Assembly: GCF_030867145.1 (NCBI RefSeq) | Contig: NC_134429.1 | Span: 21,251,115 to 21,315,114 of the forward strand | Length of the DNA stretch: 64,000 nucleotides | Reading direction: 5' to 3' | Origin: Opisthocomus hoazin | Lineage: Eukaryota; Chordata; Aves; Opisthocomiformes; Opisthocomidae | Part shown: positions 29,630 through 40,690 of the stretch, in pieces | Numbering within the stretch: position 1 is the first letter of the stretch | Layout: every line of letters begins with the position of its first letter | Program-made: the position numbers and the translations under genes | Notes under the pieces: model-generated | What the model was told of the DNA's origin: nothing | The model's database searches: none | What the model saw: the letters and a program-made list of their open reading frames with translations, nothing else

Positions 29630-32600
29630 GAAAAGCACCTGCGGAGGCAAGGGACGGATTCCCCGGGGATGTGCGTGGACTCTGTGTCAGGACACCGTCA
29701 CGCGCCGGAGCTGGGGAGGTGCTGAGCACACCCAGCCCTGCGCAGCACCCACGGGCGTTCGCGCACCGCAGCGTGGCCCCGTCTGTGGTGTGAGAGATCC
29801 TGGCAGGAGGCGGTGGAGAAAGCAGACACTGCTGTCCGGAGGGCATCCGGCAGGGATCCCTCTGCCTTTGGTTTCCGAGGGCTGGAGGACACCAGCTGCG
29901 GTGCCTGCAGGAGCCGGGGCCGGTGGGGACGGCAGTGCCGGGCATGGTGCTGGGGCTCGGCGGGATGGGGATGCTCGCCCTGGGCTGGCATTGCCAGAAT
30001 GGGCAGTGGGGCAGCCTCGAAGGTGATGTGCGGCGGCGGCTCGTTAGAGCGTCGTGACATTTGCTGAGCCGCGGGCAGGGATCTCCGGGTGCGTGCGGCG
30101 TGATGTATGCTGCCCGTCGCGAGGCAGCCGGGGCCGAGGGGCACGCAGGGCTCCGCTTGCCATCCGGTTGTCTGCTTTTAATGGATATAAATGGTTACCT
30201 TTAGAGCTGAAAAAGCTGAATAGATACAAATATTGCCAATACCTTAAGGGTGCACTGGGGCTCATTATCCTTGGGTAATCGAGGTTACGCGGAACTCTCC
30301 TCCTCTATCTGTCACTGTCTCTCTTGGCAACGTGCTGAAGCAGAAAAACCTCAAGGATGAATTGCCTGGCAAGCTGGCGAAGGGCTGGGACCCCAAAACC
30401 TCGCCGGGCAGAGGGAGCACCCGCATCCTGCCTTGCTGCAGGCAGAGCTGCCGGGCTCGGCTGGAGGGGTGGAGGGAGCCCTCCTGTGCGTCCCGTGCGT
30501 AACTGACTTCAGTCATATCTCTGCAAGAAGTTACTTATTCGGTACGTTTAGTGTCCCTCACTCTTTATGAATCACAGGCAAAAAGCCGGTGACACTCTCT
30601 GATGGATCCATGGTTCTTGCTGACTTTCCCCCGGAAACACCGCGGTCTGCACTGCGTGCGCTGAGTCAGCGTCGCGCAGGAGAGCTGCGTCTCCTTCCCG
30701 GCAAACAGCTACCTACGTGCCACCCGTGGCTGCCTGCAGATGCCATTCTGGAGCGCGACAGAAATATCCCCGCGGTGAACAAGCCCGGCAGTGCGGAGCC
30801 TGCCCCCGGCAGGGAATTCCAGGGGGTTTATTGGGCTGGCGAAGCCGGCTGTGCCGGGGAATCCCACAAGCCGCACGCAGCTCTTTCTTGGTGGGAGTTA
30901 TCTCGCAGCCCAAGTTGTGCATCCCACAGCTGAATCTGTAACGCAACGTTTGCAAGCACCAAATGCACAAGCATTCAAGCTGAGAATTTGCTTTCTGTAA
31001 GTGTTCTTAGTAATGAAATGGAGGCCGTGAAATATTCCTGGAAAGTGCTTACAAAAGGCTTTCTGATATGCGAGATGATGTTTCTCACGTTATCTCAAAT
31101 TTGCCTTCTGTTTCTAAGGAGCGCTCAGACTTTCAGCTCCTCCCTCCTCCCCCCCCGCTGCCCGCGGTGTAGGAGCTGGGTTTGGGAGGAGGAGTGAGGC
31201 CGTGTGCTCTGTGCATAACCGCACAGCAGCGCGTCCGCAGAGCTGCTCACCAAAACCTCCCTGAAAATACAGAGCTGCGTTTTTGCACTGAAACGCTCAA
31301 ACAGCTTCGTAAAGCTCCAACTCTATTTGCTTCCTCATTAAAAGGGGGGTGAAAAGCAGAGTCTCAAATAATTCTCCTTCCGTTGCTTCCTTGGCAGAGC
31401 AGGTGAGCAGCCCACGGGTCCCGAAGTGGGGCAGGAGGCAGGACACGGCTCCCCGGGCTGCAGCAGATGCCATGCGTGCCCGGGATGTGGGCTGCCTCGT
31501 CACCCAGCACTTCCACTTCGTTGCAAATTTCATAAAAAATGGCTTCTCAGCAGAAAAGCGGTGCTGACACAGAGCCAGTTCAAGCTCGGGTCCTTAGCTC
31601 ACTTTTTGAGTATCGGCAAGAAAACCATTAATATGATGAAAATGACCTCAAATTGCTATTGCTGGATTATTTAATCTGGCCAGGCTCCTTCCGACTCTCA
31701 GCCACCATAAAAGAAGATAAATTGCCTGTCTGGTGTTTAAAGGTTTTGGAATGCAGGACAGCATTGATTTTGTGTATCTGAAAAGGTGACGCTCGCAGGG
31801 CCTGCCAGCGAGCGGGGGTTCTGATGACAAAGCATCCTTCAGCGCTGATCCTCCCCACCGATACCGTGCGTCTCGCTCCCAGAGGGCGTCGGGGTAACCC
31901 AGCGAACAGGGAGGGGAGGAGGAGGCGGGATGAGGTGATGGGGAGGAAGGCATCACCTCCCTGGGCTCCCTGCCATCGCTGCCCACCCTGCCCGGCTCTG
32001 ACCTGGGCTGGCTGGGACCCGCTTGGCCCCGGTCCCCTTCCCACCGAGCCGAGCAGATGGAGCGCTTTGCCTCTCCCTGGGACGCCTGCTGCCCAGCCCT
32101 CGGCTCAAAGCGGATAAACGCTCCCCGTTTCAGGCATTTATCGAGCCCGGAGGCCAGCCTGGTCCCCGCGGCGCTGGGCTCGCACCGGCCGCCTCCTGCT
32201 CTGCCAGCGCCGTGGCGTTTCTCACCCCGACCCCACTGCCACCGAAACGAGTGGGAAAGCCTCCATCACCGCCCCGGCGAGCTGCTGGGGCTGCAGGAGA
32301 GCCAAAATTTCCCTCCAGGAGTACTACCCCCCCCCCAAGAGCCCCCGGGCAGGGGGGTGCGGGGCTGCAGACCCCGGCTGCACCCCGCTCGCCTCGCAGG
32401 TGCCGGTGGGCTTGATGGCTCCCATCCGCGGAGCCAGGCCCTGTGCCTGCAGACCAGGGCAGCCACACCCCCCATCTCCTTTACATGCAGAATAAAACTA
32501 ATTCCTTGTTCACATTTCCCTCCACGCATTCCCAGGAAGAGCCCATGAAAGGGAAGCTACACAGGAAAAAACGATTAATTCTTGGTGGCACGTTTAAACA

Positions 32601-33800
32601 CAGTTTTTATTACAATTCATCCTTTTCACACACTTTGCCCTTTTCTGATTCATTCTTGCTCTTTTGAGGTGGAACAAGGCTGATGCTTTGCATCTCCCCT
32701 TTCCCAAGAGGAGGCTTTAACTCTTGGTTTGCGTGCCCGGGTTGTGGCTGCGTCGGTGAGTGAGAGCCCTTTCCACCGCGCCCGCAGAGATGGGGATGCT
32801 CCGGGGATGCTCCCTGGGCCCGGCAGCGGGCTCTGCTCCCCCAGCACCGGGCTTTGATGCCCTGCAGGACCCAGCCTGGGTGTGACGGGGTGCAGTGGGG
32901 TGCAGCCAGGCCAGGGCCGTCCCCAGCCGACCTGCCAGCCCCCCCAGCCCCACCTCACAGTGCCCGTACAGCAGCGTTTTACAGCACAGCGCAACAAAAC
33001 CTGAAATGTACTGGAAATAATTCTACTATCAAACGCATTCAGCTCTGTTTGTTTGCTTTTAAATTAACATTGGGGATGAAATGATTCACTGAACTACAAA
33101 GAGATCCCTCGACTTGACAAGAATCGCAGGCAGGATTTCTTCCCCTTTCAGTTATCACAGGAAAAAACATTTCAACATCTTGTCTGCTCAGTGCAAGAAA
33201 AATAGTTTTGTGCTCTGTGCCTGGGAAACAAGGAGCTTATCAAAAAAATCTCCGGCATCAGAGGGACGAGATGGCAGCGGCGCCGAGGAGGCACCTCTGC
33301 GTGGCCGGGAGCGGCTGGGGAAGGACGGGACAGGTCTCCGCAGCAGCGCGGGCTGGAGTCCCTGATTTACAGCACAGGGCTCACGAGAGCGGTGGCACTA
33401 ACAGAGGGCTCGGGGCCAGCGCTGCAGCCTGGAGCCACAGAAGCGGGGTAAAAGGGAACGTTTCTCGGTGGTTTTCCTGCCGAGGAAAGGGGGGAGACGG
33501 CCCGGAGCACAGCGAGAGGAGCGGGCAGCGGGTTCCTGCCCATGCCCCATCACCCCTCTCCCTGCGCCGGGTCCCTCGAAGGCCGCTGGCCCCTCCTCAC
33601 CGCGCAGCATCCCCAGCCCAAGCAAGAAAAGCTTCTCCCCCCTCCCTGCCCCCCGGATTAAACCTGCAGCGGGGTGCCCCAGGGGCCCCGTTACCCGGCC
33701 GCGATGCACGCACACAGGGACGCGGTGACGATGAGGAGCCGCTTCAGGTAGCGATTAGGAGCTGCAGCAAAGCAAGCTCGGGGGGATAAGCCGGACTAGT
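29630..33800. other. Noncoding stretch, no gene recognised
   Basis: GC-rich DNA with AT-rich blocks at 30150-30300, 30930-31120, 31500-31780 (with CCATTAATATGATG and GATTATTTAATC), 32460-32690 and 32980-33250. C-runs lie near 31150 and 32329. No exon, transposon or RNA gene recognised. Confidence 0.5.
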
Positions 33801-33975
33801 CAAAGAGCACGTAAGCCCAGAGCCATAAGGCGGCCTGGGGAGAAGAGCCGTGACCTTGAAAGTATTAGGGAGAAGGACTTCTAATTAGCAGGCAAAAGGG
33901 CCAGGCATCGTTTAACCAGTTTCTAACAGTCATTAAACTGCCCCAGGTGACTTCGTTGCCAAGAAGATTTGGAGG
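33800..33975. promoter_or_regulatory. Candidate element with nuclear-receptor site
   Basis: TGACCTTGA at 33851-33859 is the reverse of TCAAGGTCA, the extended half-site of NR5A and ESRR receptors. It is followed by TTCTAATTAGCAGG with a homeodomain core. AT-leaning and non-repetitive between GC-rich flanks. Confidence 0.4.
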
Positions 33976-34640
33976 ACGAGCTGACGAGCTCTACCCAAGC
34001 TGACCGAGCGAGAAGAGAAGAGAGGCCGGGCTGCAGGCGAGGGCACGCTCGGCCAAGGGCTCGGGGCTGCCTCTGCCATGGACCGGGGCCGGGCACAGCG
34101 TTCACGGCGGGCAGAAACGGCTCCCGAGGGAGGACTGGCCGGCAGCCTGCAGAGCAGCGAGCGTCCAGCGGCTCCGTCTGCAGGGCAGGCTCCTGCGCTG
34201 TGGATATTTCTAGGCGGATTAGGGCTGGGAAAGGCATTTAACTCGGGGAAGAGACCGGTGAGGTTTTGCTTCTGGGAAAACCAGAGGCAGAAAGACGGAT
34301 GTCAAGGAAAGGCTCCCGGAGAACACCAGGCCACGAGTCATAAATTTCCAAACCACTTTAGTGCACAAATCCCTTTAATATTGGTGCCTTGGGAGCAAAC
34401 ACGAAACAAAGCTCAGAGAATTAAACAAGCTGGAGGAGCTAAAACTTTCTCTCGTTGGTTGCCCTTTAGGTAGGAAGCTCCAGCCGCTGGTTCTCCGGCT
34501 GTGCAGAGGGCTCCTGGAGCACCCCGGCTTGCGACGGCGATCCTCGCGTGACCCCGACACGTCCTCTGCAGGTGGGTGTCGGGTGGGGAGCTGACGCTTG
34601 GAGACTCATCAAAACGAGTGAGAAGCCGAGGGATGTGGAG
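33975..34640. other. GC-rich noncoding stretch
   Basis: GC-rich unique sequence except an AT-leaning part at about 34330-34450. No gene, repeat or distinctive motif recognised. Confidence 0.4.
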
Positions 34641-35130
34641 GTTTAAGCTTTAGGTTGGTTTTTATTCCTTTTTAATCGAGCTGGTTTGCTAATTGCTGTT
34701 TGCAAGCTGCTGGCTTTTCCAGAGTCAACAAGGTTACTCCAGGATCGAGCGCTCCGCTTCCATCAGGTCTCTTCCACCCACTTAATGAAAACAAATGCCA
34801 CCCCAGACAAGGGCCATCCTTCTTATTTGTCTTCTCGGGCCCTGGGAATGGGCTTGCTTTAGACTTCTTTTTTTGTATGTTATTTTAACAAATGAACCAA
34901 ATTATATCCTGGCTGCTCCCAGATACATCTAATTCTGGACCCGCGATGGAGCTGTTTCTGGTCCCTGGTCATTAATCCTATTAGTGTCAGCCTTTGCATC
35001 TGGTCCTGGGCGTGCGAAATTCAGGTTACTCCAAGAGGGCACAAAGCAAAAGCCCTTGGATGCAGCTTCCCACATCAGGGCAGGAGGGGATTTGGCAGCC
35101 AATTAAGGGTAGCTAATTACCCCTGGCCCG
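34640..35130. promoter_or_regulatory. AT-rich block, candidate conserved noncoding element
   Basis: Contains a T-run, ACCAAATTATATCC, ACATCTAATTC, TCATTAATCCTATTAG (with TAATCC, an OTX/PITX-type site, at 34973-34978) and GCTAATTACCCC at the right edge. No repeat or exon recognised. Confidence 0.4.
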
Positions 35131-38100
35131 CCCTTTGCCCAAATACCTGTGCTCTGAAGGAGGGAGTTGAGGTTGCTGTCATGGCAGCCGAGCTGCTGGA
35201 GGGTGCAGGGGGGGTTTAGTCCCTTTTTATGAAGTTTGCAAGCCCAGCTTTGTAATAAAACCCGGCATTTCAGCCGGTGAAGTGCGATCACCTCCTAAAA
35301 GCAGAGAATTAAAGCTTCCGAGACAGCTCACGCAGACCCTGCACAGGAGAAAGGCACGGAGAAGCCGGGCAGCGGGAGGGGATGTTTGTGCAAGAAGCCA
35401 GTCCTAAGACCGTGCAGGCAGGCAAATCAGAGCTGATGAGAATCAATGGGTTTGCAGCAGGCCCTCGACTGCAGCAGCTCGTATTTCCAGCAGCGTGGAG
35501 CTTCGTTCATTCCTAAGGGCCTCCAAACTTCAAGACCTTTTTTCCCCCCTCAGTACTGAAGTGCTGGCACCGTCTCCAGCTTGCCAGCCCCGTGGGTACC
35601 GGGAGGGGGGGATGAATGAGGGCATCATGAAACAAATTGGAAATAACAGCTTACTTTTACTGTGAGATAAAAAAGAAAAAGACAAGGGGAGAGTGGAGAA
35701 GTGATTAAATAAAACTCTGTGGCTCAGGCTGGAAGCGGCAGAAGACAGCAAGCGGCAGAGGCGTCTGAAGCAGGTAACTGCAGAGATGGGCATCTCGGCT
35801 CCCCTCCACGGCTGCGCCCAAAGCCGGCGGCTGCTCGTCCGTCCGTCTGTCTGTCCGTCTGTCCATCTGTCTGCAGCCTGGCACACCCAGCCCGCGCACG
35901 AGCCCTCGTGCAAAGCGTGCACACGCGCTCCGCGGCGCGTGAGCTCATCCCGCCCTGCGGAAGCGACTTGCAGGGTCGCTCACAAAGCCACCCCTGCGTC
36001 CCGGGGAACGGCCGCCCGTGCCCCGAGCAGGGGGCTGCCAGGGCTCCCCTCCGAAGCCAACCCCGGGGGTCCCCGAGCCCCCAGCCCTGCCCTTCCCAGC
36101 CCGGCAGCCCCGCCGCGCCTGCTCACTGGGAAAACAACATCAGGTGCGGCAGAAAAAAATATTTACTGCTTTTGTTGGGGTAAAGGCCAAATATTTTGGT
36201 GTTTGTCCCAAACTTGTTACATTTGGCATTCTTCTGAGGGCGTTCACTTTCTCCCTGGGCTGCAAACAGCGAGATATATCAAGCAGCAGGAGCAGGGAGA
36301 GGACAAGGCTGTATTAAGCGGCTAGCAGGAGAACATGAAGACGTTTTTTCTGGCTGTTTCGGAGGCAGCGAGCCGGGCTCCGATGTGACCTGCGGCGGAT
36401 GGGATGCTGGCTGTCACCCCTCCATCCGCGCTACCCGGCTGGCTGCTGCTGGGCACCGGGGGAAGGGGGCCGGGGAGACGCTGCCAGGAGACCCTCAGCT
36501 CGACGCCTCGCTGGGCTCGGGAAGGAGCAGCCGGGGTCTGGGGACAGAGCCCTGCCCCGCTGCCTGAGGATGGTGCCAGCGAGAGCGGCGGCGTGCCGGG
36601 GACGCGTGCCGGGGACGCGTGCCGGGCAGGGCACTGCCTTCGCCGGCGCGGCGAGCTGCTGGGGGGCGGCTGGCGAGAGGGCTTTACCCTTGAGCTTTGT
36701 TTTGCTGTTGTTCTCTGGAGCAAGACACCTGCTTCTCCCACAAACAGAGCCATAAATCGTCGTGCAAGCAGGTTTCAAGGGGAAGAAAAAGCGGAGCTGG
36801 GATGACAGCGACGGGGAGTTGTGCGAGGTGGTGAATTACTTGAAATATGGCTGAAAACTTCCATGCCATAAATACATTTCTGATCACAGCTAATAAATCA
36901 TCGTAATTATTCTATAAATAAGGGACAGGCTGGCTGTACGGTGCCTGACTTTTTTCTACAGGCCTCTGGAGCAAATTTGTTAGCATCTTAAAATAAACTA
37001 TTTGCTCCAGATAGTTTGTTTGTACTCTCCAGGCTGAACTGCCTTCTCATTCATTTTTCATCACCTTTGGTTTGGTCGCTGGGAATCTTTTTGTGCTTTT
37101 TTCCCCTCTCTGGCTCTGACAAAGAGATACCGGGGGGGAGCGCGTTTAGAAAACAACCAGAAAGCGCTCGCTTTTCTTCTGTGCAGCGAGGGGCCTCGAC
37201 AGCAGAGATCAAAGTTTCCTTCCCTGTCCCCCGGCTGGGTGACGTCTGCGCGTTGTCCCCTCGGCTGGGGCAGGGACAGGCTGGAGAAGCGGAGCGCTGG
37301 GTCGCGTCGAGACGCGGTGCGGAGCCGCGTGCCGGAGCATCCCAGCCCACCCGCACCCTGCCCGTCCGCCGCCCGCTGCGTGGTGATGAAGACCAGGAGA
37401 CACACACCGCAGACGCGGGAGGGATGGGGCATGGAGGGTGATCCTGCCTCCGCGCTGGCAGCCGTGGGAATGGCACCTGGCTGCCGGGTCAGGGGGCACT
37501 CGGCCGGGCAGCGAAACCCGCGCCGAGGTTTCCCCTCCGTGTGTGAAGGACAGATTTCATGACCAGTTGGCCTCGATATCTGCCCTCCAGCCAGCCGCTG
37601 TCTCTGCTGGAAGGAGCCTCTCCGGGAAGCAGGGAGCGCCACGCGCCCCGAGACGCTGACGCCAAGCAAGGAGCGGGCCCCAAGCCCTGTGCCAAACACA
37701 CAGAAAAACCTGGAAGGAGCGAGGTTTCCATTCCCCGTTTGCCCAGTGTGTTACTGGTGGGGACCGGAGCTCCTGATGGTGAGAGCCGCAGCGGGCGCAC
37801 CCGTGCCACACAGCGACAGAGGACAGCAGGGGAGCATCATCGCTGCCTCGGATGTCAAATCCTATTTACTCCATTTCTTCAGTGGGAAAATTATCAATCA
37901 ACTCCACTTGTACTGAACATGGCTGTTCCAGGGGAAGCTCGTACGCACGCAGCCGCCCATCCCTGCGGCCCCCCGGCTGCAGAGCAGAGCTGCGGGGCTG
38001 GTGAGCTTAACCTGAGGACGGGAGGCCAGCAGCCCCTCGTCGCCCAGCGCGTGCCTGCGGGCCCCTTTCTGCAGGGGAGTTTTGTAAGCGCTAAAGGCGT

Positions 38101-40298
38101 TGTCGGTCCGCGATGAGACAACCCGTCCTGCCTCAGGTCTTACCCCGTGCGGAGGGGAAGGATGCCGAGTGCCCTCGCAGCCAGGAGGTGAGCCGGGTTC
38201 CCTGCAGACACGCCGCGCTCGGGCCAGTTTCCAGCCCGGATTTCAGCCCCCAGAGCGCTCTCTGCGAAGGAGGCCTCTCTTTAATGTCTTTTCCACAGGG
38301 CTATAAACTCACAACACACCATTTTTTCCCTTTTATAGATCAGCATTACTAATTTATTGGAAGTTTACTATTTGGAAATGTTCTCATATAAATTAATGGG
38401 AAGGTAATATTAAACCTCAGTCCCTGGGGGAGGAGAAAGCCAAACAAACCCACGTTCCCTGTGCTCAAGGAAAGGCAGCCCGTTAAATCATCCCCTTCGC
38501 TCCGCAGAGGCCATCGCTCCGAGGGCAGCAGCAGCGCGGAGGAGCCCGGGAGCTTCGGCCCCGGCTCTGCCAGGGCATCCGGCAGGACCCAGGAGCCAGC
38601 CCGGCTCGGGTGCCTGGGGCACGCGGGTCGCCCTTCGTGGGTCCTGTGGGACTCGCTCCTCTCCGTCTCCTGGCTCTGTGCGATCTTCCTTCGTAACTTC
38701 GGTGGGGAAACACGCGCCCTGACTTCACTTTCTGTGGTGCTTTCTAGGCGTGCAGACATCTCAGGCCACTTCACCCAGCATTTCGTTGCGCGCCCGAGGG
38801 AGCAGCACCCTACTCCGACAGCTTCAGCTGCCGCTGCGGACCGGCAGCGTCCTGCGGGCACGGCACGCAGCACAAACGCATGCATTGGTGTCAACTAAAT
38901 GGCAAAACAGGTAAACACCGGCAGCTCTGCCTCGGGAAGAGGGGAGAAGGAGCTGTGTGCGCGGGTGGAGGAGGAGCAGCGGCTTTCTCAGAGGTACCAG
39001 CCATTATTCAAGGCTGCTTCTTCATCTCTTGCACCTCAGGAGCACAAATGGGAGTTCCCTGCCCGGAAAGGAGAGCGTCCCAGCACCGCCCGCTCGGCGA
39101 GAGGCTTCCCAGCGCTGGGACGCGGCTCCAGGCGCGAGCTGGGAGCGGGAGGGGGGATCGCTCCCGCTGCCGCCGGGGAGGGGGCCCGTGGCACCCCCCG
39201 CAGCCGGGGCAGGCGGCAGGGGACGGAGCTGAAGGGCGAGGCTGTGCCATCCACACGCGCCTCCTCTCGCTTTATAAAACCATGGCCTTTTGTGGGGAAA
39301 GCTTGTTGAGCTAAATCACTTCTCCCGCAGTAATATAAAAATGCCGCGGCTCAGGAATACTGACACGCACGAGAGTCAGGCTCACTTTTCTTGCTGAGCA
39401 GATGAGGAACACGAATGATTATTTTGTATCACTTTACGAAAGAGACCTCACTGTAATACACCTGCTGTGCATTGATAAATAGCACCAGCAGGTAATAAGG
39501 GCCTTAGGCAAGGAGCAAGGAAGAAAAAAGGCTTTCCAGCATGTGAACACAAATGCTTTAAATGTGAACTAAATTGGCCTGATCATTCCTCAGATTTGCA
39601 AAATTAAACCGTGCCTGATTGTCAACATCACTGAGATTTATAAGACAAATATAGCCAAAGCAAAGGGAATCTATAACAGCCCTGCCAGAGATGCTGGTAG
39701 GGTTTAAGAAGCGCATACCGTTTCTGAAACCAAGTGTTCTAATTTCATTACCCCGCGTACCACCTCCCAGCGACGGAGAGCCGGGAAAGCTCCTCGGCCA
39801 GGGACACACGGCAGATGGCTACACCGGCACCGGAGCTGGAAATCAGCTGCCTCAGCATCAGGCCCCCGCTCTGGAGAAAACCTCTTCACAGGAGGAACTG
39901 TAGGGCTGGACCTACACACGCTACGCGCCACCATCAAGGTGAAAAACCCGTAATTCCGCATGAATCAGTGTCCTAGGGAGGAACCCGCTGCAGGCAGGCT
40001 TCAGAGCAATGGAAGCACCCACACGGGGAGGCCACGAAGCCGGTGGCCCGCTCTCTGAAGTTCTGCCGAGTGCCGGGTTTGCTAACGCTGTCTTTTCCTG
40101 CTGGGGACCGCAGTTCTAAAGCAGCAGCTGCTCCGCGCGATGTGGTTGCTGTGTGGCCAACGGGAACTGCAAACCAGTGAAATCAAAGTTCTCTTTGCTA
40201 TTGCCCTGACTACAGCTCGTTCACCCGGAGCTCAGGCTCCTGCCATAGCTTGAGCCCCTGCTCCTGCAGAGGTTCAGAAGAACGCGACATTTCTTTTC
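35130..40298. other. Noncoding stretch, no gene recognised
   Basis: GC-rich DNA with AT-rich blocks at 36830-37080 (with GTAATTATTCTATAAATAAG), 38270-38420 and 39280-39720 (with CACCTGCTG and AGCAGGTAATAAGG E-box-type words). A (TGTCCGTC)-like microsatellite lies at 35837-35876 and a 13-bp duplication CGTGCCGGGGACG at about 36593-36620. No transposon before the CR1 that begins at 40299. Confidence 0.5.
35837..35876. repeat. Degenerate (TGTCCGTC)n microsatellite
   Basis: A run of GTCY units (CCGTCCGTCTGTCTGTCCG and so on). Purine/pyrimidine-biased; no sign of function. Confidence 0.85.
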
Positions 40299-40690
40299 AC
40301 AGAATCACAGAATAGTAGGGGTTGGAAGGGACCTCTGTGGGTCACCCAGCCCAACCCCCTGCCCAAGCAGGGTCACCCAGAGCAGGCTGCACAGGACCTT
40401 GTCCAGGCGGGTCTTGAATATCTCCAGAGAAGGAGACTCCACAGCCTCCCTGGGCAGCCTGGGCCAGGGCTCCGTCACCCTCAGAGGGAAGAAGTTCTTC
40501 CTCATGTTCAGACAGAACTTCCTGTGCCTCAGTTTGTGCCCATTGCCCCTTGTCCTGTCACTGGGCACCACTGAAAAGAGCTTGGCCCCATCCTCCTGAC
40601 ACCCACCCTTCAGATATTTGTAGGCATTTATAAGGTCCCCTCGCAGCCTTCTCTTCTTCAGGCTGAACAAGCCCAGTTCCCTTCACCTCA
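40299..40690 (-). mobile_element. CR1 LINE fragment 1 (5'-truncated, minus strand)
   Basis: CR1 non-LTR retrotransposon, cut at its 5' end and keeping about the last 390 bp. On the minus strand it reads the C-terminal end of the ORF2 protein ([36 protein letters not shown]) and ends with the CR1 3' tail, seen on the plus strand as CACAGAATCACAGAAT. The codon after LCSLL is TGG, so the frame runs on past the position where other copies here stop. Sub-type: LNMRKNFF / [11 protein letters not shown], shared with the copy at 60.9 kb. Not active. Confidence 0.97.

Noticed and set aside
36024..36038. Possible CTCF site (CGAGCAGGGGGCTG)
   Set aside because: Two mismatches to the core at informative positions; several equally weak CAGGGGG words occur in this GC-rich DNA.
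35130..40298. Possible tRNA or known microRNA genes
   Set aside because: No A-box/B-box pair or familiar microRNA sequence was recognised here or elsewhere in the window; a tRNAscan or miRBase search was not possible.
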